Source: Streptomyces nigrescens
GTDB taxonomy: Bacteria > Actinomycetota > Actinomycetes > Streptomycetales > Streptomycetaceae
Direction of reading: 5' to 3'
DNA: 64,000 nucleotides
Assembly (NCBI GenBank): GCA_024349765.1
Contig: AP026073.1
Location: 1,116,001-1,180,000 of the forward strand
Shown in pieces: positions 9,651 through 17,023 of the stretch (the first letter of the stretch is position 1; every line of letters starts with the position of its first letter). A program made the translations under genes and the position numbers. The notes below the pieces were generated by a model, which worked only from the letters and a program-made list of their open reading frames with translations, did no database searches and was not told the DNA's origin.

Positions 9651-9723
9651 TCCCCTGTAGCTCAATTGGCAGAGCATTCGGCTGTTAACCGGAGGGTTAC
9701 TGGTTCGAGTCCAGTCGGGGGAG
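9651..9723 (+). tRNA. tRNA-Asn (GTT), second copy
   Basis: Near-identical copy starting 5 bases after the first. It differs in the anticodon stem, TTCGG/CCGGA, which includes a U-G pair, and in the variable arm, so the duplication is not recent or has drifted. The anticodon loop CTGTTAA and the T arm are the same. CCA is not encoded. The two genes are probably one transcript. Confidence 0.96.
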
Positions 9724-9733
9724 CAGATCGAGG

Positions 9734-9758
9734 AAGGGTCCCGGAAGGGGCCCTTTTT
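9734..9758 (+). terminator. Rho-independent terminator after the tRNA-Asn pair
   Basis: AAGGGTCC (9734-9741) pairs with GGGCCCTT (9748-9755), closing a six-base loop, and is followed by further T residues, giving a run of five T. It lies 10 bases after the second tRNA. Confidence 0.85.
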
Positions 9759-9903
9759 CGTGTGCCGTGGAACCGAAACCCCGGTGATCGAAGTCCTCTT
9801 GGGCATGCGTGGTCGCGGAACGGCAGCCCTCACGGGCAGCAGATCGTATGAGCGGCTATGCTGCGGCAGACGGCGCGCACAAATGTGCGCGACGCGCCGT
9901 GAG

Positions 9904-9977
9904 GGGGCGGTAGCTCAGCCGGTTAGAGCAGCGGACTCATAATCCGTCGGCCGTGGGTTCGAGTCCCACCCGCCCCA
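9904..9977 (+). tRNA. tRNA with anticodon CAT (Ile2 or elongator Met); prophage insertion site
   Basis: Acceptor stem GGGGCGG pairs with CCGCCCC (9970-9976), discriminator A 9977, and CCA is encoded at 9978-9980. The anticodon stem GCGGA/TCCGT encloses CTCATAA, anticodon CAT. From sequence I cannot decide between an elongator methionine tRNA and an isoleucine tRNA whose C34 is modified to lysidine. An initiator is excluded because the first acceptor pair is G-C. The 3' end abuts the prophage integrase region, so the gene is the likely attachment site and has been kept intact by the insertion. Confidence 0.93.
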
Positions 9978-9990
9978 CCACAAAGTTCTC
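9930..9990 (+). other. Probable attL: prophage junction within the 3' half of the tRNA
   Basis: Inferred. The integrase gene ends about 150 bases to the right and reads toward the tRNA, the standard layout for tRNA-targeting tyrosine integrases, and everything to the right is phage-like while everything to the left is chromosome. The exact core cannot be fixed because the right end (attR) lies beyond the window. Confidence 0.6.
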
Positions 9991-10022
9991 CCACAGAACC
10001 GTTTCTACCTGCGGAAACGCGA

Positions 10023-10060
10023 GAACGGGGGCCACCGCTCCCAGGCGGTGACCCCCGTTC
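10023..10060. terminator. Hairpin between tRNA and integrase stop
   Basis: GAACGGGGG-C-CACCGC pairs with GCGGTG-A-CCCCCGTTC across one C/A mismatch, a stem of about 15 pairs. It lies 69 bases beyond the integrase stop in the direction of that gene and downstream of the tRNA, so it can end both transcripts. No T-tract follows, as is common in high-GC actinobacteria. Confidence 0.7.
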
Positions 10061-10128
10061 ATCCGTTCAGACCAAGATCCAGTGGACACGTAGTGGACAC
10101 GGGAACGATCCAGTGGACAGAAGCGCCC

Positions 10129-12018
10129 TCACGCCGCCTTCCGACGCCCGTTCGGAGCCCGGCGGGCGGCCCGAGCGGCTGCTGGCGGTAGACCCGTGGG
10201 CAGCGTCCAGCCGTCCAGGCCCGGAGACTCGGACCGGGCGACCGTGAAGCGCGTGAGCGAGAAGTCCGCGCGCTGATCCTCCGGATAGCGGTCGTTGAAG
10301 TTCTCTACCCGGACCAGCTCCAGGCCGTTCGCGGCACAGTGGTCGCGTATCCACTTCACGGCCGCGTTGGCGGCATCGTCCTGCCCCCGGCCGCCGAGGG
10401 TGATCATGCCGAGGAGATCGGAGTCGGGTTGGGTCTGTGCTCCGACGGCCCAGGTGTCACCTGACTGCCGTGCGCCGTGGGCGAAGAAGACGGCGACGTC
10501 GTTCTGCCAGGCCGTCTCTGGGAGGGACAGCGGGGTGCGCACTTCGAAGGGGATGTCACGCGGGACTACGGCCATGACCGACTCGGCCTCGGCCCGCATC
10601 ATCTCGGGCAGCACGCTGGTGTAGGTGTCGGAGGTGATCTGGCGCGAGGAGTGCCCCAGCTTCTCCTGGACCACCTTGATGTCGTGGCCTGCGAGCAGGG
10701 ACAGGGTCGCGGCGAGGTGTCGCAGGTCGTGCAGGCGCACCGGAGGCAGGCCGGACAGCTCCACGAGGCGGGTGAAGCGTCGGGATATCCAGTCGGGGTG
10801 CAACGCCTCGCCGTTCTCGTGCGTCCATACCCGGCCGCTCTCGACGTAGGCGGTGCCCCACTCCTGGCGCTTGTGGTCCTGCTTGGCGCGGAAGCTGACG
10901 AGGTTGTCGCCGGACTCCAGGCTCAGGGAGAGGGTGCGGACGCTGTCGGCCTTCGGCGCCTCGCCGTACAGCTTGTAGGCGACCTCGACGATCTGCTGGG
11001 AGATCCGCAGCCAGAGGGCGTCGGTGCTGACCTCCGTCCAGGGCAGCGCGGCCATCTCGCCGCGGCGGGGGCCGAGGAAGATGAAGCTGTGCCACAGCTC
11101 GTAGAGCCAGTCGTCCTTGACGAAGTCCAGGAACTGGCCGGTGAGCTGCGGTGTCCAGACCATGACCGGGCCGGGCTTCTCGCCGGTGCGCTTCCAGTGC
11201 TCGACGCGCTCGGGTGTCCAGACGAGCGGCTTGGGCCGGGTGACGGGTGGCAGCTCCACGAGCTGTGCCCAGTTCCTGGTGAACGCTTGCTCGCGCTTGA
11301 TCCCCCAGGACAGAGCTGAGCTGAGGGTGTCGTTGATGCGGTGCATGGTGGCGGCGGAGGTGATCTTACGCAGCCCCTTCTTGCCCTCGCGCAGCGCAGC
11401 GTTGGCGTCGAGGAAGGCTCGGCGGGCGTCGCGGCGCTCCTCCTTCTTGGCGTAGCCCGCCGTCCTCACCCAGGCTTGGTGTGCGTCGTCGCGGTCCTTC
11501 TGGAGCTGATCGACGCGGAGGCGGTGGAGGATCCGCTCGGCGTTCTCCTTCTCGATCGCGTCGTACATCTTGTCGAGGTGGCGGACCTTGAGGTCGCGAC
11601 GCTTGATGTGGCCGAGGTGAGGGAGCAGGTAGTTGGTGATGTGCTCCTCATAGCCGTGGCGTGTTGTGCGGGCCAGCGACTTCTTCGCCTTGATCCAGCG
11701 AAGGAAGAAGTCTCCGCACTTCTCATCGGACAGCACGTCGGTGCCGGCGGAGGCGGCGTCGTACAGCTCCTTCGCCTTCTTCTTGGCGTCGTCCAGCTTC
11801 GTGAAGCCGCCACGGCGGACTCGTGCGCGCTTGCCGCCCTCGCCGGGTTCGGCCTCGAAGTAGAACGCCCAGGTGCCGTGTCCCTTGCCCAGCTTGGGGC
11901 ACGTCGTCCCGATCGAGCCGATCTTGGGGTTGCCGTCCGCGTCGAGGACGGGTTTGCCGTCCTTGTCCTTGAGTGGCCCCTTGCACTGGCATCGCCGGTA
12001 GTAGCTCGGCTCGAACAT
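10129..12018 (-). CDS. int: Phage integrase, tyrosine recombinase
   Basis: Catalyses site-specific integration and excision. The 629-residue protein has an N-terminal Cys-containing segment (RRCQCKG, then TTCPKLG), a SAM-like core-binding domain from about residue 110, and a catalytic domain with the first Arg in FLGPRRGEMAALPW (about 314), HDLRH (about 427), KLGHSS (about 453) and the Tyr nucleophile in TSDTYTSV (about 465). A C-terminal extension of about 150 residues after the catalytic domain is unusually long, and I do not recognise it. The gene reads toward the CAT tRNA, the presumed attachment site, and is divergent from the small HTH gene at 12181. Confidence 0.95.
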   Translation of the reverse strand: MFEPSYYRRCQCKGPLKDKDGKPVLDADGNPKIGSIGTTCPKLGKGHGTWAFYFEAEPGEGGKRARVRRGGFTKLDDAKKKAKELYDAASAGTDVLSDEKCGDFFLRWIKAKKSLARTTRHGYEEHITNYLLPHLGHIKRRDLKVRHLDKMYDAIEKENAERILHRLRVDQLQKDRDDAHQAWVRTAGYAKKEERRDARRAFLDANAALREGKKGLRKITSAATMHRINDTLSSALSWGIKREQAFTRNWAQLVELPPVTRPKPLVWTPERVEHWKRTGEKPGPVMVWTPQLTGQFLDFVKDDWLYELWHSFIFLGPRRGEMAALPWTEVSTDALWLRISQQIVEVAYKLYGEAPKADSVRTLSLSLESGDNLVSFRAKQDHKRQEWGTAYVESGRVWTHENGEALHPDWISRRFTRLVELSGLPPVRLHDLRHLAATLSLLAGHDIKVVQEKLGHSSRQITSDTYTSVLPEMMRAEAESVMAVVPRDIPFEVRTPLSLPETAWQNDVAVFFAHGARQSGDTWAVGAQTQPDSDLLGMITLGGRGQDDAANAAVKWIRDHCAANGLELVRVENFNDRYPEDQRADFSLTRFTVARSESPGLDGWTLPTGLPPAAARAARRAPNGRRKAA

Positions 12019-12065
12019 CCGATCTGACCCCCTGGTCTGTTGATTGGCTCACAGCCAGCGTTCGG

Positions 12066-12090
12066 TGTGCGTACGTTTCCGTACGTGTCT
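12066..12090. promoter_or_regulatory. Paired CGTACG palindromes in the int/HTH divergent region
   Basis: Two perfect CGTACG hexamers at 12070-12075 and 12080-12085, exactly 10 bases apart and so on the same face of the helix, inside GTGCGTACGTTTCCGTACGT. The position between integrase and the excisionase candidate fits a regulator or excisionase binding site. Inferred from spacing and position only. Confidence 0.45.
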
Positions 12091-12180
12091 GGCGTGATCT
12101 CTTTCGATCTTGCTGGGGCTGTCGGACACTGCTGTAAAGTCGTTTTCCAGTTGGCGCGGGGGAGACAGGCGACCAACGAC

Positions 12181-12429
12181 ATGACTGCTCAGGAAGCGGG
12201 CGGACCGACCGGAGCGATGGGACTGGAGGAGCTGCTAGCCCTCCCGGCAACGGTGAACGTCACAACGGCTGGTCGTGCGCTGGGCATTGGCCGTGACAAG
12301 GCGTATGAGCTGGTTCGGCGGGGCACGTTCCCCGTCAGGACGCTGCCTCTTGGGGGCACGGTCCGGGTTCCTACAGCTGAGCTGTGGCGGGTGCTTGGCG
12401 TCGCGCCGCGCACGGAAGTGAGTCCATGA
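12181..12429 (+). CDS. Small helix-turn-helix protein, excisionase candidate
   Basis: An 82-residue protein with an excisionase/MerR-type helix-turn-helix: TAGRALGIGRDKAYELVRRGTF is followed by a wing and VRVPTAELWRVLG. Such small DNA-bending proteins next to an integrase usually control the direction of recombination or repress the integrase promoter. I chose ATG 12181; GGGGGAG lies at 12158-12164, a rather long 16-base spacing, and an in-frame ATG at 12217 is possible. The longer frame from 12040 is unlikely because it crosses the promoter region. Confidence 0.72.
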   Translation: MTAQEAGGPTGAMGLEELLALPATVNVTTAGRALGIGRDKAYELVRRGTFPVRTLPLGGTVRVPTAELWRVLGVAPRTEVSP

Positions 12430-12536
12430 TCACGAAAAATGTACGATTCTGAGGTGTTCGTTGTTCTATCAACACTGTGACCTATCTCGCTGGTAAATTA
12501 CGTTTAATGGACAGGGGCGGGTAGAGGGGTCGGAAC
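12430..12536 (+). promoter_or_regulatory. AT-rich upstream region of the recombinase-like gene
   Basis: About 100 bases clearly richer in A and T than the surroundings, with TAAATTACGTTTAATGG near 12493 offering -10-like hexamers. It ends in a ribosome-binding site AGAGGGG just before the next start. Likely a promoter; no exact hexamers are claimed. Confidence 0.4.
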
Positions 12537-13511
12537 ATGCCAAGGCTCTACGGTTTTGAAGACATGGCGTACCGGCGCGTGCGCGAGGCGGAGGCGGAGG
12601 GTATCCGGGCCGCCGCCTCGCGGCGGCTGGCGCAGCAGACCTTTTCCGCGATTACGGCGTGGATGAGCGAAGCGGGCTACCGCACCACGCTGGGCAACGA
12701 ATTCAAGCCCGATGTGCTGGCCGGCGTGCTCCATCACCCGGCCATCGCTGGTCTGATGGAGACCGAGGACGGTGAGCTGGTCGACAGCGGAGGTCCCCGG
12801 ATCATCCCTGTCGCAGACTTCCTGGCCATCCGCGCCATGCGGACGGTGAGCGAACCGGACAAGCAGCGGGGCGGCCAGCGGGAGTACCTGCTCTCCGGCC
12901 GCCTCAGCGTGTGCGGCCTGTGCGGTCACACGCTGGGGGTGACGCCGTCGAATGCCGGAACCCGCGGGCACCGCTGTCTTCCGAGTTCGGCACAGCACCC
13001 GGGCGGCTGCGGCAAGGTGCGCATCAATGCCGATCTGTACGAGAAGTACGTCGCAGAACAGGTCCTCGGAGAGCTGGCCAAGCCGGAGGTCGCCGAGCTG
13101 ATCGAGGCCGCGCGAGATGAACTGCTCGCTCAGGCGGAGGAGCTGGACAAGCAGGTCGCGTCGGCGCGCCGACGGCAGAAGACGCTGGGGGCGGACTACG
13201 CGGCGGGGTCAGGGATGTCGCTCGCCGCCTACAAGTCGGCGGACAAGGAGTTGACCAAACTGATCCGGGAGAAGTCGACCGAGGCTCGGTTCCTGAAGCA
13301 GGTCAAGCACGTCCCGGTGGGATCCGTCCCAGATCTCGTGCGCTGGTGGAAGCACGCTCCGCTCAAGGCGAAGAAGGGGCTGGTCGTCCTGCTTTTGGAG
13401 CAGATCGCCGTGTACCCGGCCGCGTCCAGGGGCTCGCGCACCGTGGACGCGGACCGGGTTGCTTTCACCTGGCGGCAGTGGGGTGCCGCCGAGGAGCCGC
13501 GCTCCGCCTAG
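12537..13511 (+). CDS. Serine-recombinase C-terminal protein lacking the catalytic domain
   Basis: A 324-residue protein made only of the DNA-binding half of a large serine recombinase. It begins (MPRLYGFEDMAYRRVREAEAEG) where the Recombinase domain normally follows the catalytic domain, continues with a zinc beta-ribbon (CGLCGHTLG ... C ... C near 120-160), and then a coiled-coil (ELLAQAEELDKQVASARRRQ). The resolvase catalytic domain with its Ser nucleophile is absent, and no remnant of it is visible upstream. The gene has its own GAGGGG ribosome-binding site and an AT-rich upstream region, so it may be expressed rather than a relic. It could bind att-like DNA as a regulator or exclusion factor. 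Confidence 0.75.
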   Translation: MPRLYGFEDMAYRRVREAEAEGIRAAASRRLAQQTFSAITAWMSEAGYRTTLGNEFKPDVLAGVLHHPAIAGLMETEDGELVDSGGPRIIPVADFLAIRAMRTVSEPDKQRGGQREYLLSGRLSVCGLCGHTLGVTPSNAGTRGHRCLPSSAQHPGGCGKVRINADLYEKYVAEQVLGELAKPEVAELIEAARDELLAQAEELDKQVASARRRQKTLGADYAAGSGMSLAAYKSADKELTKLIREKSTEARFLKQVKHVPVGSVPDLVRWWKHAPLKAKKGLVVLLLEQIAVYPAASRGSRTVDADRVAFTWRQWGAAEEPRSA

Positions 13512-14290
13512 ACGTTGACGCTGCGGCGCAGCGGTTGCGAGCGGCGACTGTTGCTGAGTACGGCTATCGACAGCCCGGCCGCCACACCCGCGATGGACAG
13601 CCCCGCCAGTGCGGGGCTGACTACGTTGTCCAGTGCCAGGGGCCAGGCGTGGCCGCTCTCGTACGCGAGGACGTAGCCGCCTCGGCTTACGGCGTACAGG
13701 ACACCGAGCGTCGCCCCGGCCGCTGCCACGGCCAGGCCGATGCTGGCCGTGAGGCCCCGCTCCCATGCGCCGCGGGCGAGCCTGGTGGCGCGCATCGCTA
13801 CCTCGGCCCCGGCTGCTGCGAAGAAGCTGAGGTACGTCAGCATGTAGGTGCGAACGTCACTGACCTGCGCGTACGAGGTCGACAGATCCAGGTTGAGTCG
13901 TGCCGGGTTGGTGCGGCGGAACTGCCAGATCAGCAGGCCGGACACCACGACGACGAAGCCGATGCGGCACGCGATGCTGATGTCGTGGGGCAGCTCGTCG
14001 TACTCCCAGTCGATGATCAGGACCTGGAGGCTCGCGCAGAAGATCACGGCAGCGATGTCCGAGACGAGCGACGACAGTTCGGCAGTCGTCGCTCGGTCTG
14101 CCACGTCCGCCACGGCTGGGATCGCCAGCATGGAGCCGACGAAGCTGCTTGCCAGTGCGAGGACGTGTGCGTGGCGCGCTACGCGGTAGTAGTCGTTGTT
14201 GCGTCTCCGCTGAGTGACGGCTCGAATGAGAGCAATCGCCGTGCCCGCCAGGGTGAGCATCGAGCACAGGCCGAAGATCGGGCCATCCAC
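13508..14290 (-). CDS. Multi-pass membrane protein, MAB_1171c-like
   Basis: A 260-residue membrane protein with about seven hydrophobic segments (for example IFGLCSMLTLAGTAIALI, IAVIFCASLQVLIIDW, GFVVVVSGLLIW and the C-terminal ALAGLSIAGVAAGLSIAVL). Gene order and topology match the MAB_1171c-type putative transporters that pair with XRE regulators in actinobacteria. Start GTG 14290 lies 1 base after the TGA of the regulator gene, so the two are translationally coupled. It overlaps the end of the convergent recombinase-like gene by 4 bases. The function is unknown; in a prophage it might serve in immunity or superinfection exclusion. Confidence 0.62.
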   Translation of the reverse strand: MDGPIFGLCSMLTLAGTAIALIRAVTQRRRNNDYYRVARHAHVLALASSFVGSMLAIPAVADVADRATTAELSSLVSDIAAVIFCASLQVLIIDWEYDELPHDISIACRIGFVVVVSGLLIWQFRRTNPARLNLDLSTSYAQVSDVRTYMLTYLSFFAAAGAEVAMRATRLARGAWERGLTASIGLAVAAAGATLGVLYAVSRGGYVLAYESGHAWPLALDNVVSPALAGLSIAGVAAGLSIAVLSNSRRSQPLRRSVNV

Positions 14291-14291
14291 G

Positions 14292-14834
14292 TCAGCGTCC
14301 TTCCAGGTAATCCGCTGCCCGCTCAGCGGCTTCGTGCATGCTCCGGCGGCGCGGACGCCCCTCGCGGGGTTGGTCGACGCCTGGGGGAGGTGGGGGGATC
14401 GTCGGGACGTCCTCGGGCAGTCCCTTGCGACGACGGATCTCCTGGAGCCTTGATCTGATTTCAAGAATGTCTTGCGCGTCAAGATCCTGCGTTAAACGCA
14501 GGATTTCGCGGACTTCGGGTCTGGACACGAACGCGGAGAGCGCGGTCAGGTCGTCCCACTCGGCCCCCGGCAGGAGGAAGGCGGCCGGCGCACCGAGGGC
14601 GTTGGCCACGGCCTCGATGGTGGAGGCTGTGGGGTTGCGGCTGGATCCGTTGATCAGGCTGGTGACCTGGCCGTGGGAGATGGTTGCGGTGGGCTCCCTG
14701 CGGGTGGTGTCGGCGATGTCTCGTGCACTGGGCGTGAAGCCGTCAGGGTCACGGCGCAGCCGGAGCAGGGCGAGCAGTTTCGCGTGCAGGCTCAGTGGTC
14801 GCCCGGCGTCGTGGGTGTCTGCCATGTCCGTCAT
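14292..14834 (-). CDS. XRE-type helix-turn-helix regulator
   Basis: A 180-residue regulator with an N-terminal Cro/C1-type helix-turn-helix (SARDIADTTRREPTATISHGQ, then VTSLINGSSRNPTASTIEAVANALG, residues about 38-85) and a C-terminal helical tail with a Pro-rich stretch (TIPPPPPGVDQPREG). It is coupled to the membrane protein gene downstream. Its place near the integrase, divergent from the small gene at 15075, makes it a candidate prophage repressor, although this XRE/MAB_1171c pair also occurs outside phages. ATG 14834 was chosen because the family N-terminus fits; ATG 14825 is also possible. Confidence 0.72.
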   Translation of the reverse strand: MTDMADTHDAGRPLSLHAKLLALLRLRRDPDGFTPSARDIADTTRREPTATISHGQVTSLINGSSRNPTASTIEAVANALGAPAAFLLPGAEWDDLTALSAFVSRPEVREILRLTQDLDAQDILEIRSRLQEIRRRKGLPEDVPTIPPPPPGVDQPREGRPRRRSMHEAAERAADYLEGR

Positions 14835-15074
14835 CTCTGGCTGTGTCGTATGCTCCCGCCGGTGCGACCGGCCGGTAACAACTGCGAAGATCACAGTACA
14901 TCGCAGGTGGGCGGGGGTTATAGGGTTCGTCTCACAGTTTCTCGGCGGAGCAGCGATCGGTGGGCGGGCACCGGTTCTGCTCCCGTGTGCCTGTCGTTGG
15001 CGGGCGCCCCGAGGGAGTCGCAACAGGGCGAGCGGAGCGGCGCGCACGCCGTGCACGGGAGGAACCGCATATCC

Positions 15075-15260
15075 ATGTCCGAGTCCATGTCCGAGGTTGA
15101 CGAACGGGCGATTGATGAGGTCGCAAAGGGGGCCCCGAGAGTCCGGCGACGCGCGCCGGGCCGGGCAGCAGCACAAGACGACGCCCACAGGGTGGTCGAG
15201 GTGCTGGCGTACATGCACAGGCGGGAGCAGGGCGGCGCAGACGGTGGGGATGAGCCCTGA
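15075..15260 (+). CDS. Small hypothetical protein, 61 residues
   Basis: A highly charged small protein (SEVDERAIDEVAKG near the start, VVEVLAYMHRREQGG near the end). I recognise no domain. GGGAGGA at 15057-15063 lies 11 bases before ATG 15075, which decides the start. It is the first gene divergent from the XRE regulator, the position of a cro-like or antirepressor gene, but no helix-turn-helix is visible. Confidence 0.6.
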   Translation: MSESMSEVDERAIDEVAKGAPRVRRRAPGRAAAQDDAHRVVEVLAYMHRREQGGADGGDEP

Positions 15261-15293
15261 TGCTCCGTGAGGGAGGCGCGCCCTCGTCCATCG

Positions 15294-15312
15294 AGATAGG
15301 TGCCATTCTTGA
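15294..15312 (+). promoter_or_regulatory. Motif B copy 1 (AGATAGGTGCCATTCTTGA)
   Basis: One of four near-identical copies in the prophage (others at 17928, 58901 and 62880), each in a short gap just after a stop codon. ATAGGTGCCAT is an imperfect palindrome. It lacks hexamers typical of promoters, so a repressor or processing site is more likely. This copy follows the 61-residue gene by 33 bases. Confidence 0.6.
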
Positions 15313-15606
15313 TCCTCTACGGTATGTTGTGGCGTGCCGGGCGGGTACAGCAGCCGCAGGAAGCCTGCACGGCAGCGTCGCGTGAGCGGCGTCCTTCCCT
15401 ACTCCTCGCCGGGTGGAACGACCCCCCGCGCCCCGCCCGGCGGGGAGTCGGCCGTCAGGTGCGGCCGTCGGGGTGTGTGACGGGGGCAAGCCCGCCGCGA
15501 CCGCTCTGGTCGTGGCGGGCTCTCTCGTATCTGCACCCCAAAGCGAGGATGCGGAAATGCCGCTGAATTTCCTTTTGAATTCCCTTGAATTAAAAGAGTT
15601 CTGAAC
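15313..15606. terminator. Gene-free stretch with strong hairpin at 15489-15521
   Basis: A stretch of about 290 bases without a convincing gene. AGCCCGCCGCGACC (15489-15502) pairs with GGTCGTGGCGGGCT (15508-15521) with one mismatch around a five-base loop, a clear terminator for the immunity-side transcript. A second GC-rich hairpin lies near 15420-15445. The sequence then turns AT-rich (15555-15606) toward the next promoter. Confidence 0.7.
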
Positions 15607-15639
15607 TTGCTTTGGCGGTATTCGCCATTAAGATATAAG
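15607..15639 (+). promoter_or_regulatory. Motif A copy 1: phage promoter before the ParB-like gene
   Basis: GCCATTAAGATATAAG at 15624-15639. TTGCTT (15607-15612) and TAAGAT (15629-15634) are 16 bases apart, fitting -35 and -10 elements, and a small inverted repeat TGGCG-GTATT-CGCCA lies between them. Further copies of the motif lie at 16969, 58575 and 62524, each upstream of a small phage gene. Confidence 0.65.
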
Positions 15640-15690
15640 TGTAAGAACAAAGGGAAACACCTTAACGGAATTCACGAAAGGCGCGGGGAA

Positions 15691-16833
15691 ATGACCGACA
15701 CCAACAAGATCGAGTTCATCAGCCTCAAGGTCAGCGAGATCGCTCCCAACCCGGAGCAGCCGAGGAAGTTCTTCTCGGAGGAGGCGCAGGATGAGCTGAC
15801 CAACAGCATCAAGGAGAACGGCCTCCTCCAGCCGGTCGTCGTCCGGCCGGTCGAGGGCGAGAAGGCTCCCTACATGCTGATCGCGGGCGAGCGGCGCTGG
15901 CGCTCCTGCCAGGCGGCCGGCCTGGAGGTCATCCCGGCCAAGGTGGTCGCGGGCGCCACCGAGGAAGAGGCGTACGTCCTCAGCATTGCTGAGAACGTCA
16001 ACCGCGCGGACATGACGATCATGGAGGAGGCCGGTGCGTACGCCGACCTCAAGGCCGCTGGATGGGCCCCGGGCAAGATCGCCAAGCAGTTCGGCAAGAC
16101 CGAGACCCACATCACCTGGCGGCTGGGCCTGCTGACCCTGCGCCCCGAGGTGTCCGAGATGGTCGACCAGGGGCAGATCAAGTCCAACCTGGCCTGGCAC
16201 ATCGCTCAGCTCAACCCGGCGAACCAGATGGTGGCCGCCATGCGCTACGTGCGCGGCGACTTCGACTCCGAGGCGGAGGCGCAGCACTTCGCCAACGGCC
16301 TCAAGATGATGGAGAACCAGACCTCCCTCACGGGCGAGAAGGCTCCCACGGCCGAAGAGCAGGAGAAGCAGAAGAAGGCCAAGGCCAAGGCGAAGGACGG
16401 ACTCGGCAAGGCCGAGGAGGTCCTGATCCCGCTGCTGGAGGAACTGGCCGAGAAGAAGCCGGAGGATCTGGCTGTCATCCTCGGCGACGACCTCGCCCGC
16501 CACCTGCGGGTCGTCGGCCGCCTGTACGCCAAGGTCCAGATGGTGCGGAACCTGCTGAGCAAGGCGCAGGGCATCCAGCGTGCTCAGGCCGAGGCGTTCA
16601 ACAAGGCGGCCGTCGAGGTCCAGCAGGAGGCCGCGGCGAAGAAGGCCGAAGTCAAGCCCGAGGAGGCCAAGCCCGAGGCGGCCGAGGTCGCCAAGCCGGT
16701 CGCCAAGCCCGCGCCGAAGCCGCAGCCGACGGCGAAGAAGGCGGTCGCCAAGCCCGCGGCGAAGACGGCAACCAGCGCCAAGCCCACCGTGCGCCGGACG
16801 CCCGCCAGGAAGGCCGCCGAAGCGGCGAAGTAG
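15691..16833 (+). CDS. ParB-like partition/nuclease-fold protein with histone-like tail
   Basis: A 380-residue protein with a ParB N-terminal domain: NPEQPRKFF near residue 18, GLLQPVVVRP, then LIAGERRWRSCQAAGL (about 67-82) and SIAENVNRADM, followed by a KorB/Spo0J-like helix-turn-helix (KIAKQFGKTETHITWRLGLL). The last 70 residues are almost only Lys, Ala and Pro, like histone H1 tails, and should bind DNA non-specifically. No ParA partner is visible. It may serve as a phage DNA-binding regulator, or help maintain an extrachromosomal form. ATG 15691 follows GCGGGGA; promoter motif A lies about 55 bases upstream. Confidence 0.82.
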   Translation: MTDTNKIEFISLKVSEIAPNPEQPRKFFSEEAQDELTNSIKENGLLQPVVVRPVEGEKAPYMLIAGERRWRSCQAAGLEVIPAKVVAGATEEEAYVLSIAENVNRADMTIMEEAGAYADLKAAGWAPGKIAKQFGKTETHITWRLGLLTLRPEVSEMVDQGQIKSNLAWHIAQLNPANQMVAAMRYVRGDFDSEAEAQHFANGLKMMENQTSLTGEKAPTAEEQEKQKKAKAKAKDGLGKAEEVLIPLLEELAEKKPEDLAVILGDDLARHLRVVGRLYAKVQMVRNLLSKAQGIQRAQAEAFNKAAVEVQQEAAAKKAEVKPEEAKPEAAEVAKPVAKPAPKPQPTAKKAVAKPAAKTATSAKPTVRRTPARKAAEAAK

Positions 16834-16890
16834 AGCGGAGGGGGCGCGGCCGAGCCCGTGCCCCACCCCTCCCCCGGAAGGCGAAGGGAA

Positions 16891-16924
16891 GGGCGCAGCC
16901 GGAAGCCCCGGCTGCGCCCGCTTT
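16891..16924 (+). terminator. Terminator after the ParB-like gene
   Basis: GGGCGCAGCCGG (16891-16902) pairs perfectly with CCGGCTGCGCCC (16908-16919), a 12-pair stem with a five-base loop followed by GCTTTC. It lies 57 bases after the ParB-like stop. Confidence 0.88.
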
Positions 16925-16939
16925 CATCTGAATTCCCTT

Positions 16940-16984
16940 CCAAATTCCATGTTCATGGAATTGTAAATGCCATAAGATATAAGC
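16940..16984 (+). promoter_or_regulatory. Motif A copy 2: phage promoter
   Basis: GCCATAAGATATAAG at 16969-16983, one T shorter than the other copies. The -10 is TAAGAT (16973-16978); the -35 is weak. A perfect inverted repeat TTCCATG-TT-CATGGAA lies where an operator could overlap the promoter (about 16945-16960). It serves the gene at 17024. Confidence 0.6.
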
Positions 16985-17023
16985 ACGGAAAGGGAAATTC
17001 CCTTCGGGATTGGAGAGAAGGAA

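Noticed and set aside
9904-9977. Initiator tRNA-Met
   Set aside because: The first acceptor pair is G-C, while bacterial initiators have a mismatch at that position.
15300-15566. Forward open frame of 88 codons
   Set aside because: It overlaps motif B at its start and runs through a strong terminator hairpin; no ribosome-binding site and Arg/Pro-rich random composition.
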